From CAYTQK01 sp964439745 (lineage in GTDB: Bacteria; Desulfobacterota; Desulfobacteria; Desulfobacterales; Desulfosudaceae), in contig CAYTQK010000170.1 in NCBI GenBank assembly GCA_964439745.1, positions 1 through 7,332 on the forward strand: a stretch of DNA of 7,332 bases, written 5' to 3'. Position numbers and translations under genes: made by a program. The notes beneath the pieces were generated by a model that saw nothing but the letters and a program-made list of their open reading frames with translations, had not been told where the DNA came from and made no database searches. Within the stretch, counting starts at the first letter, position 1. The number at the start of each line of letters is the position of its first letter. Positions 7,007 through 7,332 of the stretch are shown here, piece after piece.

Positions 7007-7022
7007 TCCATCATTTGATGGA
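7007..7022. promoter_or_regulatory. Palindrome at the expected tetR transcription start, candidate autoregulatory operator
   Basis: TCCATCA-TT-TGATGGA is a perfect inverted repeat with 7-base arms and a 2-base centre. It begins 4 bases downstream of the minus-strand -10 element (7027-7032), so it would cover the start of the tetR transcript. A protein bound here would block tetR transcription. Its half-site differs from that at 6212-6231, so the two sites may bind different proteins or only one may be real. Confidence 0.4.
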
Positions 7023-7026
7023 GAAC

Positions 7027-7056
7027 AGGATACGCCCCCCTCTTTCCCCCTGTCAA
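7027..7056 (-). promoter_or_regulatory. Sigma70-like promoter for the TetR gene
   Basis: On the minus strand there is a perfect -35 TTGACA (7056-7051), an 18-base spacer and TATCCT as -10 (7032-7027; four of six consensus). Transcription would begin near 7020 and leave a leader of about 110 bases before the GTG start. The spacer is G-rich. Confidence 0.55.
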
Positions 7057-7091
7057 GAATTTTTTGAAACTTTGCCCGGCCGATCAAATAA

Positions 7092-7120
7092 TTGTCAAAT
7101 TCTTCATTTTTGCCTATACT
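7092..7120 (+). promoter_or_regulatory. Sigma70-like promoter for the divergent plus-strand gene
   Basis: TTGTCA (7092-7097), a 17-base spacer and TATACT (7115-7120) are close to consensus with ideal spacing and in an AT-rich setting. The predicted start is near 7127, about 119 bases before the ATG at 7246. It is back to back with the tetR promoter, their -35 elements 35 bases apart. Confidence 0.6.
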
Positions 7121-7134
7121 ATCGCAGAAAGGCC

Positions 7135-7147
7135 GGGAATGATTCCC
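7135..7147. promoter_or_regulatory. Palindrome in the leader of the plus-strand gene, candidate operator
   Basis: GGGAAT-G-ATTCCC is a perfect 13-base palindrome with a GGCC on each side (7131-7134 and 7150-7153). It lies about 8-20 bases downstream of the predicted start of the plus-strand promoter, a usual place for a repressor site. It could also fold as a small RNA hairpin, but the 1-base loop makes DNA recognition more plausible. Confidence 0.35.
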
Positions 7148-7245
7148 ATGGCCCGAGGTTGGGTCGATGCTTGGATTTTGCGTTAAACCATGACAAAATA
7201 TTCATCCAGGCATTATTTTTTTAAGAATCACACAGGGGGGAGGAT

Positions 7246-7332
7246 ATGGCGGAATCCTGGCAGGAGATTGAAGCAACAGCCGATGAAAACGGGTTCATAC
7301 CCGATGCCGTGTACACCCGGCACGCCCATCGC
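7246..7332 (+). CDS. Start of an unidentified gene, cut by window edge
   Basis: ATG at 7246-7248 opens 29 codons without a stop to the window end (MAESWQEIEATADENGFIP, then DAVYTRHAHR). A purine-rich GGGGGGAGGA (7235-7244) precedes it; the GGAGG core is only 2 bases from the ATG, so pairing by the G run farther upstream is more likely. A good promoter at 7092-7120 points toward it. The fragment is acidic and soluble-looking, with no signal peptide or membrane segment. I do not recognise the family. It is divergent from tetR, and divergent neighbours are common TetR targets. Confidence 0.6.
   Translation, partial: MAESWQEIEATADENGFIPDAVYTRHAHR

Overview
The window is a GC-rich stretch of bacterial DNA. 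It looks like part of a catabolic acyl-CoA gene cluster, probably from an anaerobic, Desulfobacterota-like organism. That placement is a guess from protein style (MFE-2-like SDR/SCP2 multidomain enzymes, SCP2-type thiolase, DUF35 zinc ribbon), not from a marker gene. A run of 10 N at 2260-2269 shows that the sequence is a scaffold, probably a draft or metagenome assembly.

From about 6030 down to 1, three genes lie head to tail on the minus strand with short gaps and good Shine-Dalgarno sequences, so they probably form one operon. First is a 709-residue fusion of MaoC-type (R)-enoyl-CoA hydratase, MFE-2-type (3R)-hydroxyacyl-CoA dehydrogenase (SDR) and SCP2 domain (6026-3897). Second is a broken-looking gene (3827-938) carrying an HMG-CoA-synthase-like domain, a DUF35 zinc-ribbon/OB-fold domain, a second SDR closely related to the first, and a second SCP2 domain. 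Third is an SCP2-type thiolase (925 to the window edge, incomplete). Together these supply hydration, dehydrogenation and thiolysis of an acyl-CoA. The DUF35 and HMGS-like parts recall the archaeal thiolase/DUF35/HMG-CoA synthase complex.

The second gene is interrupted twice. At the N gap, the two flanking contig ends carry the same sequence: 2113-2223 matches 2270-2380 without indels at about 81% by hand count. They look like one overlap that was never merged. Removing the 157-base offset puts the HMGS/DUF35 part and the SDR part in the same frame, as one 911-codon gene. The second interruption is an in-frame TAA (1190-1192) exactly between SDR and SCP2, while the SCP2 reading frame stays intact to a normal stop at 938.

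Upstream lies a TetR-family regulator gene on the same strand (6911-6273). A near-perfect 20-bp palindrome between it and the operon (6212-6231) is a candidate operator. The 334-bp region 6912-7245 holds two divergent sigma70-like promoters, each with a palindrome near its expected start site: one for tetR, and one for a plus-strand gene that begins at 7246 and runs off the window. No RNA genes, CRISPR arrays or transposons were seen.
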